A stretch of DNA of 64,000 bases, taken from Fen-455 sp050012675 (GTDB lineage: Bacteria; Actinomycetota; Acidimicrobiia; Acidimicrobiales; Bog-793). The DNA is taken from the NCBI GenBank assembly GCA_050012675.1, contig JBEKGS010000009.1, positions 1 to 64,000 of the forward strand, written 5' to 3'. A model generated the notes under the pieces. It worked only from the letters and a program-made list of their open reading frames with translations. It ran no database searches and was not told where the DNA came from. Shown here in pieces: positions 1 through 10,738 of this stretch. Both the position numbers and the translations under genes were made by a program. Positions within the stretch are counted from its first letter, which is position 1, and each line of letters opens with the position of its first letter.

Positions 1-251
1 ACGGCGGTGATGGTGAGGTTGGACACGCTCGCCGACTGGGCCTCACCGCTCGAGCCGCCCGCCAGCCCCACGGCCCAGTTGGTGCCTGCGTAGGCGGCGC
101 TTCCTGCGAGCAGGGCCCCGACTACGGCCGTGACGACCTTGGAACGTCTCGACCACGGAGCGCCCGTCCGGGCGTGCTGTCTAATGGGAAAGAGCCGGCC
201 GGTTCCGACTCGTGGTTCCACGTGGGAATTTATGTTGTTGGAGTGCGACAT
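1..251 (-). CDS. Partial membrane-anchored or secreted protein, N-terminal 83 residues
   Basis: Reading leftward from the ATG whose complement is at 249-251, the frame stays open to the window edge. It begins MSHSNNINSHVEPRVGTGRL, has a basic stretch (RRSKVV) near residue 45, then a hydrophobic segment (VVTAVVGALLAGSAAYAG) at about residues 48-65 that could be a signal peptide or membrane anchor, followed by a Gly/Ser-rich region. The rest of the protein lies outside the window, so no family can be given. The complementary frame on the plus strand (130-705) has no recognisable protein and is treated as a shadow. Confidence 0.55.
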   Translation of the reverse strand, partial: MSHSNNINSHVEPRVGTGRLFPIRQHARTGAPWSRRSKVVTAVVGALLAGSAAYAGTNWAVGLAGGSSGEAQSASVSNLTITA

Positions 252-345
252 GTGCTACTTGATCGGCGTGTTGAGCCCGTGTCTTGAGCACTTTTCGCAG
301 CCGAGGTGTCTCAATGTGGCCGCGAGGCGGTGCGGCCGCGCGATC

Positions 346-2778
346 TCATTTGTGGTCGAGCCAGCTCTCCAGCTCTTGAGCGGACAGCGGACTGCTCCAG
401 TGGTAGCCCTGTCCGTAGTCGCATCCGAGAGCGCGGAGCCACTCGAGCTGGCGGGTCGTCTCTACGCCAGCGGTGGCGACTTTCAGCTTCAGGGCGTGTG
501 CGAGGGAAACGACCGCCTCGATGATGACCGCGTCCCGCCCGTCTGTGCCAAGGCCGTCCACGAAGACGCGGTCTATCTTCACCCCGTCGATGGGCAGCTG
601 CTTCAAGTATGCGAGCGAGGAGTAGCCGGTGCCGAAGTCGTCGATCTCGAGAGCTGCCCCCAGTTTCTTCAGGTCCCTCAGCACGACCAGCGACCAGTCG
701 ACTAGGTCGATGACCGAGCTCTCTGTCAGTTCGACGTGCAACGACTCGGGCTCCAGGCCGCTCGCGTCGATGGCCCTGGAGACGGCGCTCACGAGGTCGC
801 CGCTTGCGAGCTGTCGCGCCGAGACGTTGACAGCGGTCCACAACCGAGCGGCTGCGGGTGTTCGCTCCCTCCATCCCCGCAGCTGCTGGAGCGCCTCGCC
901 GAGCGCCCAGGTGCCGATCTGGACCGCCATGCCGGAGTTCTCGGCGACCGCCAGGAAGTCGGCCGGCTTCAGAACACCCCGGCGAGGATGACGCCACCTC
1001 AACAGCGCCTCGACGCCGACGGTGCGTCCTGAAGCCAGCTCGACGACCGGCTGGTACTCCATGAAGAGCTCGCCCTTGTCGAGGGCCGCCGAAAGCTCGG
1101 CCTGCAGCCCGAGCCGGTCGACGTAGGCCTTGCCAAGGCGTGGCTCGAAGAAGGTGTAGTCGTTCCCCCCGGCATCCTTGGTCGCGTACAGGGCGACGTC
1201 GGCGTCCTGGAGGAGCTTCTCGCTGCGGGTGTCGTACTGGTTTGCCATCGCGATGCCGACGCTCACTTGGACGATGAAGTCGCGCCCTGCAACGGTGAAA
1301 GGTGTCCGCATCGCCGAGCACACCCGCGCCGCGACCGATGCAACCTCGTCGACACCCGAGGCGTCGTCTATGAGGATGGCGAACTCGTCGCCCCCGATGC
1401 GTGCAACGGTGTCGGCGGGACGGACACACGAGCTCAGGCGATCAGCTGCCGCGATCAGCACCTCATCGCCGCTCGGGTGTCCGAGCGTGTCGTTCACGTC
1501 CTTGAAACTGTCAAGATCGCAAAGCATCACCGCGACCCGGCGGGTGGGTGAGGAACGTCGCGCCAGGGCGTGCTCGATGCGATCGCCGAACAGCACGCGG
1601 TTAGGCAGTCCCGTGAGCGAGTCGTGAAGGGCGTAATGGACCAGCTCGACCTGGTTCGCGCGAAGCGTCGTCACGGCGTGGCGCATCTGGCTTGTGAGGC
1701 GCAGGTTCTCGACCAGGGTGAGAACGAGCCGTGTGAGCACAGCCGCCATCACGCACAGCCCGTCGATCAGGTCGAACAAGTCGACATGATTGGACTGGGT
1801 GCCTTTGATCACCGCCGTGAAGATGGCGAGAGCGACGAACAAGTAGGGGAGTGCCACCTGCCAGGGCGAGGGTCCATCGACCTCGTCGCGGGCGGCGGCG
1901 GTCCGCTCGGCGGGCCAAATCGGCGCCAGGGCGACGAGCCACAGTCCACCCACACGGCTCGAGTCCACGAGCGTGCCGTATCGGAACGAGGCGACATGGC
2001 TCAGGTAGGCGAGGCTGCTGTCTCCGACAGTCAGGCAGATCAGCCCGGCGACGACGAGCACGAGCGGGACGCGATGGCGTCTGCGGCCCTGGGCGAGGAC
2101 GGTGATGGCGACCGTGGCGACTATCACGTCGCTTATCGGGTAGGCAAGGCCGATTGCCTGGGAGAACACGCTTCCCGAGCCGGAGTGGTACACCGAGCCG
2201 AGCGCGGTAGCCCAGCTGACGATGAGCAGCGACCCGGCCACGATGATGCCCTCGAGCAGCATGCGTGCTTTCGGGACCCCGGGGCCGGGCCCGGAGGAGA
2301 AAAGGAGCGCTCCGATTGCGGCAAGGGGCAGCGCGGCAAGAAACCCGGCGTCAGCCGCCGAGGGGAAGGGAACTGTCCCGTGCCTGGCAAAGTCGTACCA
2401 CGTGAGGACGGCTGCACCGGCGGCCCAGAAAGCGGCGAAGGCGCCGGTCCACATCCAGGCGGGGCGCACCTGAGGAACCGCGCGGCGGCCGAAGACGAAA
2501 CAGCTGACGGCGGCGAGCACGGCGACGGCGAGCTTGGCGACAACGTCGATGTCAGTTGTGGACCGGTGGTTACCCGGATGCGACGCCATCCATATGAGGA
2601 AGAGCCCGAGGAGGATCGCCGCTATGACGGCGATTGCCCCGAAGCGTCGCAGGGCGACGGCATCGAGCTCGACAGCAACATGGTCTCCGGGCACCGGAGT
2701 CCCCGAGCCGTCGGCTCCCGGCGCGTCGGCCGGGGTGGGAGTCCCTACTCTCACGGTATCGGCGGTGTCGAGTGCCAT
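346..2778 (-). CDS. Membrane diguanylate cyclase with degenerate-looking EAL domain
   Basis: Cyclic-di-GMP turnover protein of about 810 residues. The N-terminal half has roughly nine hydrophobic segments (residues ~55-340) that probably form a membrane sensor. The GGDEF domain has an intact IGGDEF signature at 461-466 and an RxxD inhibitory site (RPAD) five residues before it, so it should make c-di-GMP with product inhibition. The EAL domain follows, with EALLRW (590), the VNVSARQ Asn, ELTES, DDFGTGYSS, VKID and YGQGYH all present. In the AEGVE-type motif, however, the first Glu is Ala (TAGVE, A770), which should impair hydrolysis. The ATG at 2778 was chosen; the frame stays open to 2955, so up to 59 further residues are possible. 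Confidence 0.9.
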   Translation of the reverse strand: MALDTADTVRVGTPTPADAPGADGSGTPVPGDHVAVELDAVALRRFGAIAVIAAILLGLFLIWMASHPGNHRSTTDIDVVAKLAVAVLAAVSCFVFGRRAVPQVRPAWMWTGAFAAFWAAGAAVLTWYDFARHGTVPFPSAADAGFLAALPLAAIGALLFSSGPGPGVPKARMLLEGIIVAGSLLIVSWATALGSVYHSGSGSVFSQAIGLAYPISDVIVATVAITVLAQGRRRHRVPLVLVVAGLICLTVGDSSLAYLSHVASFRYGTLVDSSRVGGLWLVALAPIWPAERTAAARDEVDGPSPWQVALPYLFVALAIFTAVIKGTQSNHVDLFDLIDGLCVMAAVLTRLVLTLVENLRLTSQMRHAVTTLRANQVELVHYALHDSLTGLPNRVLFGDRIEHALARRSSPTRRVAVMLCDLDSFKDVNDTLGHPSGDEVLIAAADRLSSCVRPADTVARIGGDEFAILIDDASGVDEVASVAARVCSAMRTPFTVAGRDFIVQVSVGIAMANQYDTRSEKLLQDADVALYATKDAGGNDYTFFEPRLGKAYVDRLGLQAELSAALDKGELFMEYQPVVELASGRTVGVEALLRWRHPRRGVLKPADFLAVAENSGMAVQIGTWALGEALQQLRGWRERTPAAARLWTAVNVSARQLASGDLVSAVSRAIDASGLEPESLHVELTESSVIDLVDWSLVVLRDLKKLGAALEIDDFGTGYSSLAYLKQLPIDGVKIDRVFVDGLGTDGRDAVIIEAVVSLAHALKLKVATAGVETTRQLEWLRALGCDYGQGYHWSSPLSAQELESWLDHK

Positions 2779-3009
2779 GATCTTTGTTGCGCCAGCGCTC
2801 TCTGTCGGACCAAGTGTGGTCGACGTGCTCAGGACTGTTGCATTCCGCCGCGCGACCAAGCCCTCGGATGTCCCGAGGAGCAACACCAGATTATCGATCG
2901 TCGGGACCTGTCTCTGACGAGGTCCTGCTGATTGGCCGCCGGGAGGTCGCGACATGATTCGGTCCGCGCGCCGGCGTTCCCGCCGGGTCAGTTCTGGCTG
3001 TTCAAACGC

Positions 3010-3435
3010 CTAATCCTCGGGGGCTTGGTCCGCTCGCCGCTCGGACTTGAGCTCAGATCGCAGGCGCTTTGCCGCGAGCCTTCGGTCGACGGAGGACCTC
3101 GTCGGAGTCGTCGCTCGCCGACGGGTCCGTACCGCCAGGCCGGCGCGCACCCTCTCGCGCAGTCGGTCGAGAGCGATGTCCCGGTTGCGCGTCTGGGAGC
3201 GTTCGTCCGTGGCCACGATCCGCACCACGGGTCCGAGCTCTGAGACAAGCCGCCTGCGTTGGTAGTCGGTCAGCACCGCGGACTCCTCGAGGTTCCAGAT
3301 GAGCGTCACTTTGGTGTTCGAGGTGTTGGCGTGCTGGCCTCCGGGGCCGCCGCTCCCCGAGAATCGCCACCGGAGCTCGCCTGCAGGGATGGTCAGCAAC
3401 CGCGTGACGACGAGATCACCGCTGACATCGACCAT
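3010..3435 (-). CDS. arfB: Alternative ribosome-rescue factor ArfB (peptidyl-tRNA hydrolase, GGQ family)
   Basis: Small class-I release-factor-like protein of 141 residues. The catalytic GGQ loop is seen as GSGGPGGQHANTSNTKV near residues 25-41. Downstream are a compact domain and a basic Arg-rich C-terminal tail, as in ArfB/YaeJ, which places that tail in the mRNA channel of stalled ribosomes and hydrolyses peptidyl-tRNA. The length matches the family (about 140). It complements the tmRNA/SmpB trans-translation system at 46.5-47.4 kb in the same window. It reads in the same direction as uppP, which lies upstream across about 110 bp. Confidence 0.9.
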   Translation of the reverse strand: MVDVSGDLVVTRLLTIPAGELRWRFSGSGGPGGQHANTSNTKVTLIWNLEESAVLTDYQRRRLVSELGPVVRIVATDERSQTRNRDIALDRLRERVRAGLAVRTRRRATTPTRSSVDRRLAAKRLRSELKSERRADQAPED

Positions 3436-3547
3436 CGCTCAATGCTCCTCAGACCCACGGCATGCGGCTGCCCGGACCGGCCCGGCGCCCGTTCGCCCAG
3501 GGAGGAAGGGCGCCGCAAGACGACCTGCAGCCATGCTAAAGACACCG

Positions 3548-4495
3548 TCAGGCGAAGCGGACGACGCAGAAGGTGCCCATCGCGAGGCAGTACAGGCCGA
3601 AGGGCCACAGCGTGCGAGTCTTGAAGTACCGGGTCAGGAAGGCGACTGAGACCAGGGCGCCCACGAACGCGCATCCGGCGCCGATCAGGGCCTGGCCGCG
3701 GACACCGTTGCCGAGGGGACCGAGCAGGTCGGGGATCTTGTAGACCCCGGCGAGGAGGATGATCGGCGTCGCTAACAGGAACGAGAACCGGGCCGCGTCC
3801 TCGTAGTCCAACCCACGGAAAAGCCCCGCCACCATCGTTATGCCCGAGCGACTTATGCCCGCGAGCAGCGCCAGTACCTGCGCGGTCCCGATCACGCCCG
3901 CTTCCTTGAAGTCGAGAATCCTGCGAGGTGCAAGATGCTCGTGCCGTTCCCGGATCCCGGCGCGGCGCCTCGAGACTTCACCTGCGAAGAGGATGAATCC
4001 GTTGATCACAAGGAAGATCGAGGCCGCGAGAGGCTTGGAGAACAGCACCCGGAACGGGTGCTCCAAGATGACCCCGGTGATACCGGCGGGGATGGTCGCC
4101 ACGACGAGGAGCCAGCCGAGCCGCTCGGTCGAGTTGGAGATTGTCCGGGTGCGAGCCGAGCGCAGCACGCCGAGGACGATCGCCTTCCATTCCTTCCAGA
4201 AGTACGCCACCAGCGCGAGCGCCGTGCCTACATGAAGTGCGACCACCAATGCGAGCCAGAACGACTCGGGCTTGCTCTCCGACGCGACGAGGTTGTGCCA
4301 GCCGAAAAGGGCGGGGAAGATGACGGCGTGGCCCAGGCTTGAGACGGGGAACAGTTCACTCACGCCCTGTAGCAGGCCGAGGACGATCGCCTGGAAGAAG
4401 GTGATCTTGCTCTGGGGGGCGATGGCGTGGCCGAGCCCGCTCGACTTGGACACGACCACGATATGGGCGAAGTGTTGGACGCTCGGAATCAGCAC
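3548..4495 (-). CDS. uppP: Undecaprenyl-diphosphatase UppP/BacA
   Basis: Integral membrane phosphatase that recycles undecaprenyl diphosphate to the monophosphate lipid carrier for cell-wall synthesis. The first signature, LQGVSELFPVSSLGHAVI, matches the family Gln/Glu-rich helix followed by PVSS-GH. The second, GISRSGITMVAGL, matches the SRSG motif. About eight hydrophobic helices are visible. At 315 residues it is about 40 longer than typical. The extra length is mostly at the N-terminus, before ITFFQAIVLG, so a start internal to the reported ATG is possible. It diverges from the aminotransferase gene across 218 bp that show no other gene. Confidence 0.9.
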   Translation of the reverse strand: MLIPSVQHFAHIVVVSKSSGLGHAIAPQSKITFFQAIVLGLLQGVSELFPVSSLGHAVIFPALFGWHNLVASESKPESFWLALVVALHVGTALALVAYFWKEWKAIVLGVLRSARTRTISNSTERLGWLLVVATIPAGITGVILEHPFRVLFSKPLAASIFLVINGFILFAGEVSRRRAGIRERHEHLAPRRILDFKEAGVIGTAQVLALLAGISRSGITMVAGLFRGLDYEDAARFSFLLATPIILLAGVYKIPDLLGPLGNGVRGQALIGAGCAFVGALVSVAFLTRYFKTRTLWPFGLYCLAMGTFCVVRFA

Positions 4496-4713
4496 CGCCG
4501 GAGCATATCGAGGAGCGGCGCGTCACCTCGATCATCACCTTGTCGCAGGTCCTGGTGCCAAGGTGTCGCGAGGCGCTGCAGGGATGCATGTTGTCGACCG
4601 GCTTCGCCCCGCTCGAGGGGAACAGGTCCTGTCGCGCAACTAAGCTCCATAGCAATCGAATCGACGCGAGCGATGCTGCGCGTAAGGCGGCGTGCTCGCC
4701 CTAACGGCAGGCG

Positions 4714-6069
4714 GTGATCGTGGTGGAATCCGTTGAGGTCCCTCAGGTGCGCGAGGTGCGGACGGTGATCCCCGGGCCCCGGTCGGCCGCGCTTGCCGCG
4801 CGTAGGAAGGCGTCGGTCCCAGCCGGAGTGGGGGCGACGATGCCGATATTCGCCGAGCGTGCGTACGGCGGCGTCGTGGTCGACGTCGACGGCAACTCGT
4901 TCATCGACCTCGGCGCAGGCATCGCGGTCTTGAACGTTGGGTCCAGCGCCCCGGCGGTCGTGGAGGCGGTGACCGAGCAGGTTCAGCGTTTCACCCACAC
5001 CTGTTTCCAGGTGACCGGCTTCGAGGGCTACATCGCCCTCGCGGAGCGCCTCAATGCGTTGGTGCCCGGGACCCATGACAAACGCAGCCTTTTTGTGAAC
5101 TCGGGTGCCGAGGCGATCGAGAACGCCGTGAAGATCGCCAGGTCCTTCACCGGTCGCCAGGCAGTGGTTGTGTTCGACCACGCCTTCCACGGCCGAACTC
5201 TTCTCACCATGTCGCTCACGGCCAAGGCCATGCCCTACAAGTCCGGCTTCGGGCCTTTTGCGCCCGAGATCTACCGCGAGCCTTTCAGTTACCCCTACCG
5301 CTGTGCCGCCGGGGCGCCGCCCGAGCGGTGCGGAGAGGCATGTGCGGATCTGGCGATCGCCTCGATGGACAGCCAGATCGGAGGCAACCGCATCGCCTGC
5401 GTGCTCGTGGAACCGGTGCAGGGTGAGGGCGGCGTGATCGTCCCGGCCGAAGGCTTCCTTCCCCGACTGGCGGAATATTGCAGGGAGCACGGGATCGTCT
5501 TCATCGCCGACGAGGTTCAAGCCGGTATGGCAAGGACGGGCAGGATGTTCTCCTGCGAGCACTTCGGTATCATCCCGGACCTGTTGGCGACGGCAAAGGG
5601 TCTTGGGGGCGGCCTGCCGATAGGTGGTGTCACCGGAAGGGCCGACATCATGGACGCCATTCATCCCGGGGGGCTCGGTTCCACTTTTGGTGGCAACCCC
5701 GTCTCATGTGCCGCGGCGCTCGGGGCGCTCTCGGAGATCGAGTCCCGAGGTCTCGTCGCTCGCGCTGCTCACATCGGCGAGATCTTCCAAGCCCGGCTAG
5801 GCAGTCTTGCCGAAGAAGTGCCCGCAGTGGGAGATGTCCGCATCATCGGGGCCATGGCCGCGCTGGAATTCGTCACCGACCCGAAGACCAAGGAACCCGA
5901 TCCTCGCGCGACCGCGAGGGTTCTCGCCGCTTGCCACGCCGAGGGCGTGATCTTGTTGAAGGCCGGCACTTACGACAACGTCGTGCGCATCCTTCCGCCG
6001 CTTGTGATCTCGGAAGATCTCCTGAACGACGGTCTCTCCGTGCTAGAGAAGGCGGTCCGCTCGCTGTAA
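4714..6069 (+). CDS. gabT: Class III aminotransferase, 4-aminobutyrate transaminase-like
   Basis: PLP-dependent class III transaminase of 451 residues that probably converts 4-aminobutyrate (or a related omega-amino acid) to the semialdehyde. Visible signatures are NSGAEAIENAVKIAR (cofactor phosphate region), FDHAFHGRT, the PLP-ring Asp in IADEVQAGMARTGRM, and the Schiff-base Lys in LLATAKGLGGGLPIGG. FGGNPVSCAAA follows. Length and motif spacing agree with GabT. It begins with GTG at 4714. The gene stands alone between divergent uppP and convergent DUF3048, so the substrate cannot be settled from context. Ornithine- or acetylornithine-type activity is the alternative. Confidence 0.85.
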   Translation: MIVVESVEVPQVREVRTVIPGPRSAALAARRKASVPAGVGATMPIFAERAYGGVVVDVDGNSFIDLGAGIAVLNVGSSAPAVVEAVTEQVQRFTHTCFQVTGFEGYIALAERLNALVPGTHDKRSLFVNSGAEAIENAVKIARSFTGRQAVVVFDHAFHGRTLLTMSLTAKAMPYKSGFGPFAPEIYREPFSYPYRCAAGAPPERCGEACADLAIASMDSQIGGNRIACVLVEPVQGEGGVIVPAEGFLPRLAEYCREHGIVFIADEVQAGMARTGRMFSCEHFGIIPDLLATAKGLGGGLPIGGVTGRADIMDAIHPGGLGSTFGGNPVSCAAALGALSEIESRGLVARAAHIGEIFQARLGSLAEEVPAVGDVRIIGAMAALEFVTDPKTKEPDPRATARVLAACHAEGVILLKAGTYDNVVRILPPLVISEDLLNDGLSVLEKAVRSL

Positions 6070-6091
6070 GGCGACCCTCCAGGGGTGAAAG

Positions 6092-6112
6092 GCGGCTATC
6101 GCGAGGAGCCGC
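6092..6112. terminator. Possible bidirectional hairpin between convergent genes
   Basis: GCGGCT at 6092-6097 pairs with AGCCGC at 6107-6112 around a 9-base loop, in the 46 bp between the convergent stops at 6069 and 6116. There is no clear T-run on either strand, so this is only a weak terminator candidate. Confidence 0.3.
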
Positions 6113-6115
6113 GGG

Positions 6116-7345
6116 TCACTTCGTGAAGGCGACGGTGATGTAGTCGGGGACTATCTCCCACCAGGTCGTGCCGCGCCCGAGCGTGATCGGCTTGCCGTCG
6201 GGGAAGGAGAACTTCGTGATGTTCTTCGGTCCTGGCCGGTCCCAGGTCCCCGTCTCGACGCGGCCACTGCGCAGCACGTATACGGGGCCGGAACCGACTG
6301 TGAGGCTCTCGACATCGGGGCTGTCGGGCCCGCTCTCGTTGTAAGGCCCGGGCCTGGTCTTAACGATCTGGATCACGACGTTCGTCGTGTGGAGCTGTTG
6401 CCCGGCGGGATCGACGTCCGGTGAGGTGTCGTAAAAGCGCAGCCACTCGTTCTCGGTTCGGCTCCACTTCCAGACAACTGGCGAGGCGCTCGAGAACGGG
6501 ATCGAAACTACCCTGGCGGGCGTCGCACCGGCCGGAACCGACTTGGAGAACTTGAAGAGCCGGGGCGGCAGAGTCTTGGCAGCAGGGAACAGTCCCCAGA
6601 GCGCTTTGGTCGATGTGTAGTAGTTGTACGGCGCGCCCTGGCTCGCAGGCAAGGAGGAGGAGCTGTACCGGTAAAAGGCGTTGGCAGTCGGGTCCTCGCT
6701 GCCGTTGGCGTCGTAGATCCACGGAAGTGTCGCGGCCTCCTGCATCCAGGGGTCGATCCCCCCGCTGTAGGCGAGTATCGCCTGGCGGTACGGCTCGAGG
6801 ACGTTCCAGTCATCCCAGCGGACGGAGCGGACAGGCCCTATGAGGGGTGCGTCCTGGCACTGGAAGACCGCCATGTAGCGGGTGATCCCGCCTTCTGCCA
6901 TCTCCTCGTAGACGATGTCCGCCTGGTCGAGGCCACTTTGTGGGCGAGAGGCCGGGTCGTTGCCGATCTTCACGGCCAGCGCGGGTCGCTGCGGTGCGTT
7001 CCCAGCGGGCGCCGGCAGGCCCGTCAGGGGACAGAGCTTCGAGTTCGTCACCACCTGAGGCAGACTCGTCGAGGGGACCGTGCCGAGAATGGACGAGGTG
7101 GTCGAGGAGCCGGCGACCTTGGGAGGCTTCGTGCCGCCCGACAGCACGGCCGCGAGCACGACTCCGACGAGCACGACGATCACAACCGCGCCGGCGACAA
7201 GACCGATTCGCTGTCTACGGCCCAAGCCAGCCAGACGTCGCCCGAGACCACCGGAGCTTGCGGCACCCCGCCCGACACTTCGTCCGTTGCCCTTGCCGTT
7301 GCCCTTGCCGTTGCCTCGGCGGTGCCGAGGGGGTTGTTCGCTCAT
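6116..7345 (-). CDS. DUF3048 domain protein, membrane-anchored
   Basis: 409 residues. The first 35 or so are a charged, Gly/Asn/Lys-rich tail with short tandem GKGN units. A single transmembrane helix follows (GLVAGAVVIVVLVGVVLAAV, residues ~52-71), then a Ser/Thr-rich linker and an exported DUF3048 (YerB-like) domain. That domain is recognised from LCPLTGLPAP, RPALAVKIGNDPASRPQSGL, DQADIVYEE and GPVRSVRWDDW. DUF3048 proteins are extracytoplasmic lipoproteins or membrane proteins of unknown biochemical function. The encoded repeat at 7290-7318 is the only low-complexity feature noted here. Confidence 0.85.
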   Translation of the reverse strand: MSEQPPRHRRGNGKGNGKGNGRSVGRGAASSGGLGRRLAGLGRRQRIGLVAGAVVIVVLVGVVLAAVLSGGTKPPKVAGSSTTSSILGTVPSTSLPQVVTNSKLCPLTGLPAPAGNAPQRPALAVKIGNDPASRPQSGLDQADIVYEEMAEGGITRYMAVFQCQDAPLIGPVRSVRWDDWNVLEPYRQAILAYSGGIDPWMQEAATLPWIYDANGSEDPTANAFYRYSSSSLPASQGAPYNYYTSTKALWGLFPAAKTLPPRLFKFSKSVPAGATPARVVSIPFSSASPVVWKWSRTENEWLRFYDTSPDVDPAGQQLHTTNVVIQIVKTRPGPYNESGPDSPDVESLTVGSGPVYVLRSGRVETGTWDRPGPKNITKFSFPDGKPITLGRGTTWWEIVPDYITVAFTK

Positions 7346-7531
7346 TTCTCGCTCTCTTGGACGCTGCTCAGACCTTGACTCACGCCTGCGAAAGTACCGG
7401 AGACCGAGCGCGAAAGGGGGGATGCCCGCCTTTGTGGACCGTTCTGGCTTGCGCCCCGCCCGCCAGGTCCCCGGACCGGGCCAGGGCCCGGGCCGGCGAG
7501 CCTGCTCGGAAGACGGGACGACCCAGGGGAT

Positions 7532-9025
<1,494 letters not shown>

Positions 9026-9162
9026 AGCATGATTCTCCCCGCTCGTCGGAGTCCCGGCAAACGGGCCGCGCCCGCGCTCAGGTCCTCAAGGGCCGGTGCG
9101 GCCGACCAAGACGACGGACCCGGACGACGACCTCACCGACATGGTCTGGCGATCGAGCTGTT

Positions 9163-10482
9163 GTGGGGCGCGCGGTACTACAGTGCGTGACTACGCGGAA
9201 GGTTCTTCGAGAGGCGCGCTGGCCTGGTGAGATAGCCGTGGAAGACGGCGTCATCACCGAGGTCGGCTCTGTCGCAGCGAGCTCCGGCGACGAGGTGATC
9301 GCCTGCGACGGCGGCATTGTCACCGCCGGTCTCATCAACACCCACCATCACCTCTACCAGTGGCTCACCCGTGGTCGCGCCATCAACTGCGACCTTTTCA
9401 CGTGGCTCCAGGAGCTCTACCCGGTCTGGGCGCGCATAGGCGTCGAGGACGTTGGCGTAGCAGCGACGGTCGGTCTCGCAGAGCTCGCCCTGAGCGGCAC
9501 GACGACTGTGGCCGACCACCACTACGTCGTTCCTCGCGGCGACGACTCGGTTTTCGACGCCATCGCCGCGGCGGCGCGCGATGTCGGCGTCCGCCTCCAC
9601 CTTTCGCGCGGATCGATGGACCTCGGCCAGAGCGCCGGCGGCCTGCCTCCCGACGAGGTGGTCGAGCGCACCGACTCCATCCTGGCCTCGACGGAGTCGG
9701 TGGTGGCCCGGTTGCACGACGGCGACATGGTCAGTGTCGTGGTGGCGCCGTGCAGCCCATTTTCGGTCACCGCCGATCTCATGCGCGAGTCCGCCGCGCT
9801 GGCCCGGCGACTAGGTCTGCGCCTGCACACTCACCTCGCCGAGACGATGGCCGAGGAACGCGACTGCCTGGCGCGATTCGGTCGGCGCCCGCTGGATGTC
9901 GTCGACGAGCTCGGGTGGCTCGGTGGGGACGTGTGGTACGCGCACGGCGTCCACTTCAATGAATCGGAGGTCTCAAGGATTGGGGCAGCCGGAGCAGGGG
10001 TAGCCCACTGCCCGAGCTCGAACGCCCGGCTGGCGTCGGGATTCTGCCCGGTTCGCGACCTGATCGACGCGGGAGCGCCGGTTGGCCTGGGCGTGGACGG
10101 GGTCGCCTCCAACGAAGGGGGAGACCTCCTGCCTGAGTTGAAACAGGCATTGTTCCTGGCCCGGTTGCGCTCCGGCCAACCGGACGCGCTCACGCCGAGT
10201 CAGGCGCTCGAGCTCGCCACTTCGGGAGGTGGGCGCTGTATCGGCAGGCCAGATCTCGGACGCCTCGAAGTGGGAGCCCCGGCCGACATAGCCGTGTGGC
10301 CGGCCGATGACCTCGCCGACATCGCCGATGCAGTCGCCGGACTCGTGCTCGGGCCCTCCCGCAAGGTGCGCCACCTGCTCGTCGGGGGTGAAGCGGTCGT
10401 CACCGACGGCGAGCTTGTGGGTGTGGACATTCGCGCCGCTCATGGCGAGCTCGCCCGCCGCGCCCGGCGTCTGTGGGCCTGA
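9163..10482 (+). CDS. Amidohydrolase, 8-oxoguanine deaminase-like
   Basis: Zn-dependent amidohydrolase of about 440 residues, cytosolic, likely deaminating 8-oxoguanine (or guanine/isoguanine) to urate-level products. Metal ligands are NTHHHLYQWLTRG, HTHLAET, YAHGVHF and the Asp in GVDGVASNE. The segment FTWLQELYPVW and the loop SRGSMDLGQSAGGLPPDEVV are typical of characterised 8-oxoguanine deaminases and separate it from guanine deaminase. The GTG at 9163 is preferred because it gives the expected N-terminal beta-sandwich; GTG 9187 is possible. It is the first gene of the rightward purine run, 256 bp before the carbamoyltransferases. Confidence 0.8.
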   Translation: MGRAVLQCVTTRKVLREARWPGEIAVEDGVITEVGSVAASSGDEVIACDGGIVTAGLINTHHHLYQWLTRGRAINCDLFTWLQELYPVWARIGVEDVGVAATVGLAELALSGTTTVADHHYVVPRGDDSVFDAIAAAARDVGVRLHLSRGSMDLGQSAGGLPPDEVVERTDSILASTESVVARLHDGDMVSVVVAPCSPFSVTADLMRESAALARRLGLRLHTHLAETMAEERDCLARFGRRPLDVVDELGWLGGDVWYAHGVHFNESEVSRIGAAGAGVAHCPSSNARLASGFCPVRDLIDAGAPVGLGVDGVASNEGGDLLPELKQALFLARLRSGQPDALTPSQALELATSGGGRCIGRPDLGRLEVGAPADIAVWPADDLADIADAVAGLVLGPSRKVRHLLVGGEAVVTDGELVGVDIRAAHGELARRARRLWA

Positions 10483-10653
10483 ACGACGTTTTCGGCCCCG
10501 ACCCGCGAGGTGTGACTGTCCTCAAGCAGAGGCGCTGGTTTGCCGGGCGTGACACCGTAGGGCGGATTCGCTTGCTTTGACCTGCGGTTCTGACGTGGCG
10601 ACGGAACGCCAGTACGATGAGCCGAAACGAAACCAAGGTCAAAGAGCCTTAAT

Positions 10654-10695
10654 CCGGCAGGAAGCCGGTGCGGGCTGTATTTCGCGCCATTACAG
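10654..10695 (+). promoter_or_regulatory. Leader hairpin and CTGTA-N11-TACAG palindrome upstream of the carbamoyltransferase operon
   Basis: In the 256 bp before the ATG at 10739, CCGGC (10654-10658) pairs with GCCGG (10664-10668). A few bases later CTGTA (10675-10679) is mirrored by TACAG (10691-10695). The palindrome lies 44 bp before the start codon, where a repressor operator would be expected. A strong ribosome-binding site (AAAGGGGAG) sits 6-8 bases before the ATG. No regulator gene is present nearby, so the binding protein is unknown. Confidence 0.35.
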
Positions 10696-10738
10696 GGTGC
10701 GGGGGCCGTCTATCAGAAAATGAAAGGGGAGATACGAC

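Noticed and set aside
1570..2931. Long open frame (453 codons) on the plus strand
   Set aside because: Antisense to the GGDEF/EAL gene; no family sequence, composition typical of high-GC shadow frames.
10577..10618. Promoter formed by TTGACC and TACGAT upstream of the carbamoyltransferases
   Set aside because: The spacing is about 30 bases, far from the 16-18 expected.
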